The notes under the pieces are model-generated. The model had not been told where the DNA came from. It worked only from the letters and a program-made list of their open reading frames with translations, and did no database searches. From assembly GCA_017436815.1 (NCBI GenBank), contig JAFSCI010000044.1, forward strand, positions 1 to 34,392: a DNA stretch of 34,392 bases, given 5' to 3'. The position numbers and the translations under genes were made by a program. Source of the DNA: Clostridia bacterium. GTDB taxonomy: Bacteria > Bacillota > Clostridia > Oscillospirales > Acutalibacteraceae. Positions 33,409-34,392 of the stretch are shown here, one piece after another; the first letter of the stretch is position 1, and each line of letters opens with the position of its first letter.

Positions 33409-33507
33409 AGGAAAGCAAACAAATTCCAAAAAATTTGTTTGCTTGAAAGCTGATTTATCAGCTTTTGTGAAAACGCAAAGCGTTTTCACATACTACAATC
33501 ATTATAA
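33409..33507 (+). repeat. 99-bp three-hairpin repeat, copy B
   Basis: Second copy, 206 bp downstream of copy A and of identical length. Stems: AAGCAAACAAATT/AATTTGTTTGCTT (33413-33425, 33432-33444), AAAGCTGAT/ATCAGCTTT (33446-33454, 33457-33465) and TGTGAAAACGC/GCGTTTTCACA (33466-33476, 33480-33490). Five substitutions relative to copy A, all G/C in A to A/T in B. Two of them form one compensatory base pair. Confidence 0.9.
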
Positions 33508-33517
33508 AATAACAGCA

Positions 33518-33546
33518 TTGACAAACCGTAACTTTTGGGTTATAAT
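33518..33546 (+). promoter_or_regulatory. Consensus promoter of the tRNA-Pro locus
   Basis: Perfect TTGACA (33518-33523), 17-base spacer, perfect TATAAT (33541-33546). It lies 19 bases before a 5' tRNA-Pro half and starts ten bases after repeat copy B. Confidence 0.85.
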
Positions 33547-33565
33547 ATCTGTACTTTCGACAATT

Positions 33566-33602
33566 CGAGGTGTCGCCCAGTTGGTAGGGCGCTAGTTTTG
33601 GG
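33566..33602 (+). pseudogene. 5'-half copy of tRNA-Pro (nucleotides 1-37)
   Basis: 37 bases identical to nucleotides 1-37 of the intact tRNA-Pro 199 bp downstream: acceptor 5' strand, D arm, anticodon stem 5' strand and the UGG anticodon. The identity also covers two bases upstream (33564-33602, 39 bp). It ends exactly after position 37 in the anticodon loop; the 3' half is absent. It is therefore not a functional tRNA. Confidence 0.88.
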
Positions 33603-33764
33603 TGAGGTCGCGAGCGCTCACGGTGTGAGAAAAAGCGAGCGTAACGAAGCGCCGCGGTCAACAAGCGAGATACGGCAGTATCGAGTCGTTGGGTACCGCA
33701 AGAGGGTTACCAAAACCGCTCTCATTTTAAACAGCATATACAAACAATTGAATAATAAAAATTT
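33603..33764 (+). other. 162-bp insert between the tRNA half and the intact tRNA
   Basis: Not recognised. The first ~120 bases are clearly richer in G+C than the surroundings and fold readily. Examples are CTCAC-GGT-GTGAG (33617-33629) and GATAC-GGCA-GTATC (33669-33682), the latter bracketed by CAAC/GTTG. The last ~40 bases are A/T-rich and lead into the intact tRNA without a recognisable promoter. No credible gene is present; the open frame crossing it runs through tRNA sequence. Confidence 0.6.
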
Positions 33765-33840
33765 CGAGGTGTCGCCCAGTTGGTAGGGCGCTAGTTTTGG
33801 GAACTAGATGCCGCAGGTTCGAGTCCTGTCACCTCGACCA
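33765..33840 (+). tRNA. tRNA-Pro (anticodon UGG)
   Basis: 76 bases including encoded CCA. The acceptor stem is CGAGGTG/CACCTCG with discriminator A. The D stem is GCCC/GGGC. The anticodon stem is CTAGT/ACTAG with loop TTTGGGA (anticodon TGG). The five-base variable loop is ATGCC. The T arm is GCAGG-TTCGAGT-CCTGT with one G-T pair. All canonical positions are intact. The UGG isoacceptor can read all proline codons, so it may be essential. Confidence 0.97.
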
Positions 33841-33845
33841 GTATT

Positions 33846-33893
33846 AGTGTTCTTACAGGATTTCAGTTTCCTGTAAGAACACTTTTCTTTTTT
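33846..33893 (+). terminator. Terminator of the tRNA-Pro transcript
   Basis: AGTGTTCTTACAGG pairs with CCTGTAAGAACACT (14-bp perfect stem, 10-base loop), followed by TTTCTTTTTT. It begins five bases after the tRNA CCA. Confidence 0.88.
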
Positions 33894-33908
33894 ATTTGAT
33901 TATTCGTT

Positions 33909-34392
33909 TTAAGTTGTTGCTAATCCGCCGTAGTTTGTTGTTACACCCTTTCTTGTTTGCAGATGTATATCAGGTATCGGCGGAGATGTGTCTTCGGGTA
34001 AATAAATCGAACCGATGCAAGTGTAATAGATCACAAGCTTTTGTTCTTTGCCGTGCTCGGTCTTTTCTGCCTGATGCACTTCAATACGTTCAATAAGTTC
34101 ATTAAGTATATTCGGAGTAAGTTTCTTGATCCGGGTATACTTTTTTAATGCCTGTCTGAATGTATCGGCATTAGTGAATTTGGCTTGGGCTTCCTCAAAA
34201 GCAGATTTAAGTTCATCTATTTTCTTGGATATAGTCTTTTGCTCATCTTCGTATTTTGCGGCAAGTTTAACGAATCTTTCATCAGAAATCTTGCCCATAG
34301 CGTTATCTTCATAAATCTTTTCATAAAGGAAATCCAAATCCTTATGCCTTGCGATCAGACTTTTAAGTTCATTTTGCCGTGCATTCTGCTCG
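33909..34392 (-). CDS. Large serine recombinase, C-terminal part (TnpX-like, DUF4368), truncated by window
   Basis: About 160 residues open to the window edge, so the catalytic resolvase domain lies outside. The visible part reads FLYEKIYEDNAMGKISDERF, then a coiled-coil-like helix (YEDEQKTISKKIDELKSAFE) and ELIERIEVHQAEKTEHGKEQ followed by KLVIYYTCIGSI. This is the DUF4368 C-terminal pattern of Tn4451/TnpX-type site-specific recombinases, which excise and integrate conjugative or mobilisable elements. The C-terminus is 68 bases from tRNA-Pro, which suggests that an element or its remnant begins here. Whether the gene is intact cannot be judged. Confidence 0.85.
   Translation of the reverse strand, partial: EQNARQNELKSLIARHKDLDFLYEKIYEDNAMGKISDERFVKLAAKYEDEQKTISKKIDELKSAFEEAQAKFTNADTFRQALKKYTRIKKLTPNILNELIERIEVHQAEKTEHGKEQKLVIYYTCIGSIYLPEDTSPPIPDIHLQTRKGVTTNYGGLATT

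Noticed and set aside
33203-33507. CRISPR-like array
   Set aside because: Only two long copies, 99 bp each and 206 bp apart, full of internal stems. There are no regularly spaced short repeats with unique spacers and no cas genes.
33308-33786. Open reading frames across the hairpin array, the tRNA half and the insert
   Set aside because: They read through inverted repeats and tRNA sequence, lack ribosome sites and show no protein-like pattern.
33566-33840. Group I or other intron inside tRNA-Pro at position 37/38
   Set aside because: The 3' half does not follow the insert directly. The complete tRNA, including a second 5' half, follows instead, so splicing would not be needed.

Overview
The window looks like a chromosomal segment of a gut-type Clostridia (Oscillospiraceae/Ruminococcaceae-like) bacterium. 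The evidence is a Gram-positive style of gene starts (strong GGAGG-type ribosome sites), the TrpR-like YerC regulator, the HisZ/short-HisG pair, a SpoVB-like flippase, a DUF6514 protein, a BspA-type leucine-rich-repeat protein and a TnpX-type serine recombinase. This placement is inference; no rRNA is present to confirm it.

Layout. 1-279 is the tail of a leucine-rich-repeat surface protein. 441-1913 is a secreted, C-terminally anchored endonuclease I. 1959-10432 (minus) is a complete histidine operon of eleven genes led by a TrpR-family regulator: yerC-hisZ-hisG-hisD-hisC-hisB-hisH-hisA-hisF-hisIE-PHP histidinol phosphatase. 10585-15490 (minus) holds three URO-D-superfamily proteins and a RACo-type corrinoid-protein activator, with a divergent AraC regulator at 15595-16383. 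No corrinoid protein is encoded next to them. 16411-24212 (minus) is a full glutamate-to-arginine operon: argG-argH-argC-argJ-argB-argD-argF. 24375-24908 is a DUF5662 protein. 25057-27907 (plus) is a Fur/Zur regulator with a znuABC-type zinc importer, behind a promoter that carries a perfect 7-1-7 Fur-family box. Next come a cytoplasmic clan-A-like glycoside hydrolase (minus), rarA (minus), a SpoVB/MATE-type flippase (plus) and a small DUF6514 gene (plus).

The right end is the unusual part. Between 33203 and 33507 lies an uninterrupted run of stem-loops: two 99-bp copies of a three-hairpin module, 206 bp apart, flank four further inverted repeats. The copies differ at five positions, and two of these form a compensatory G-C to A-T change in one stem. 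Immediately after this a consensus promoter drives only the 5' half of a tRNA-Pro(UGG) gene. A 162-bp, largely GC-rich insert follows, and then the intact tRNA-Pro. The C-terminal part of a large serine recombinase, read from the other strand, follows the tRNA terminator. This suggests an element junction at the tRNA.

How the genes work together: most of the window is amino-acid biosynthesis (His, Arg), each operon with its own promoter and candidate operators, plus metal homeostasis. The URO-D/RACo cluster is the best candidate for an uncharacterised metabolic system. The hairpin array and split tRNA-Pro locus are the best candidates for undescribed sequence structure.
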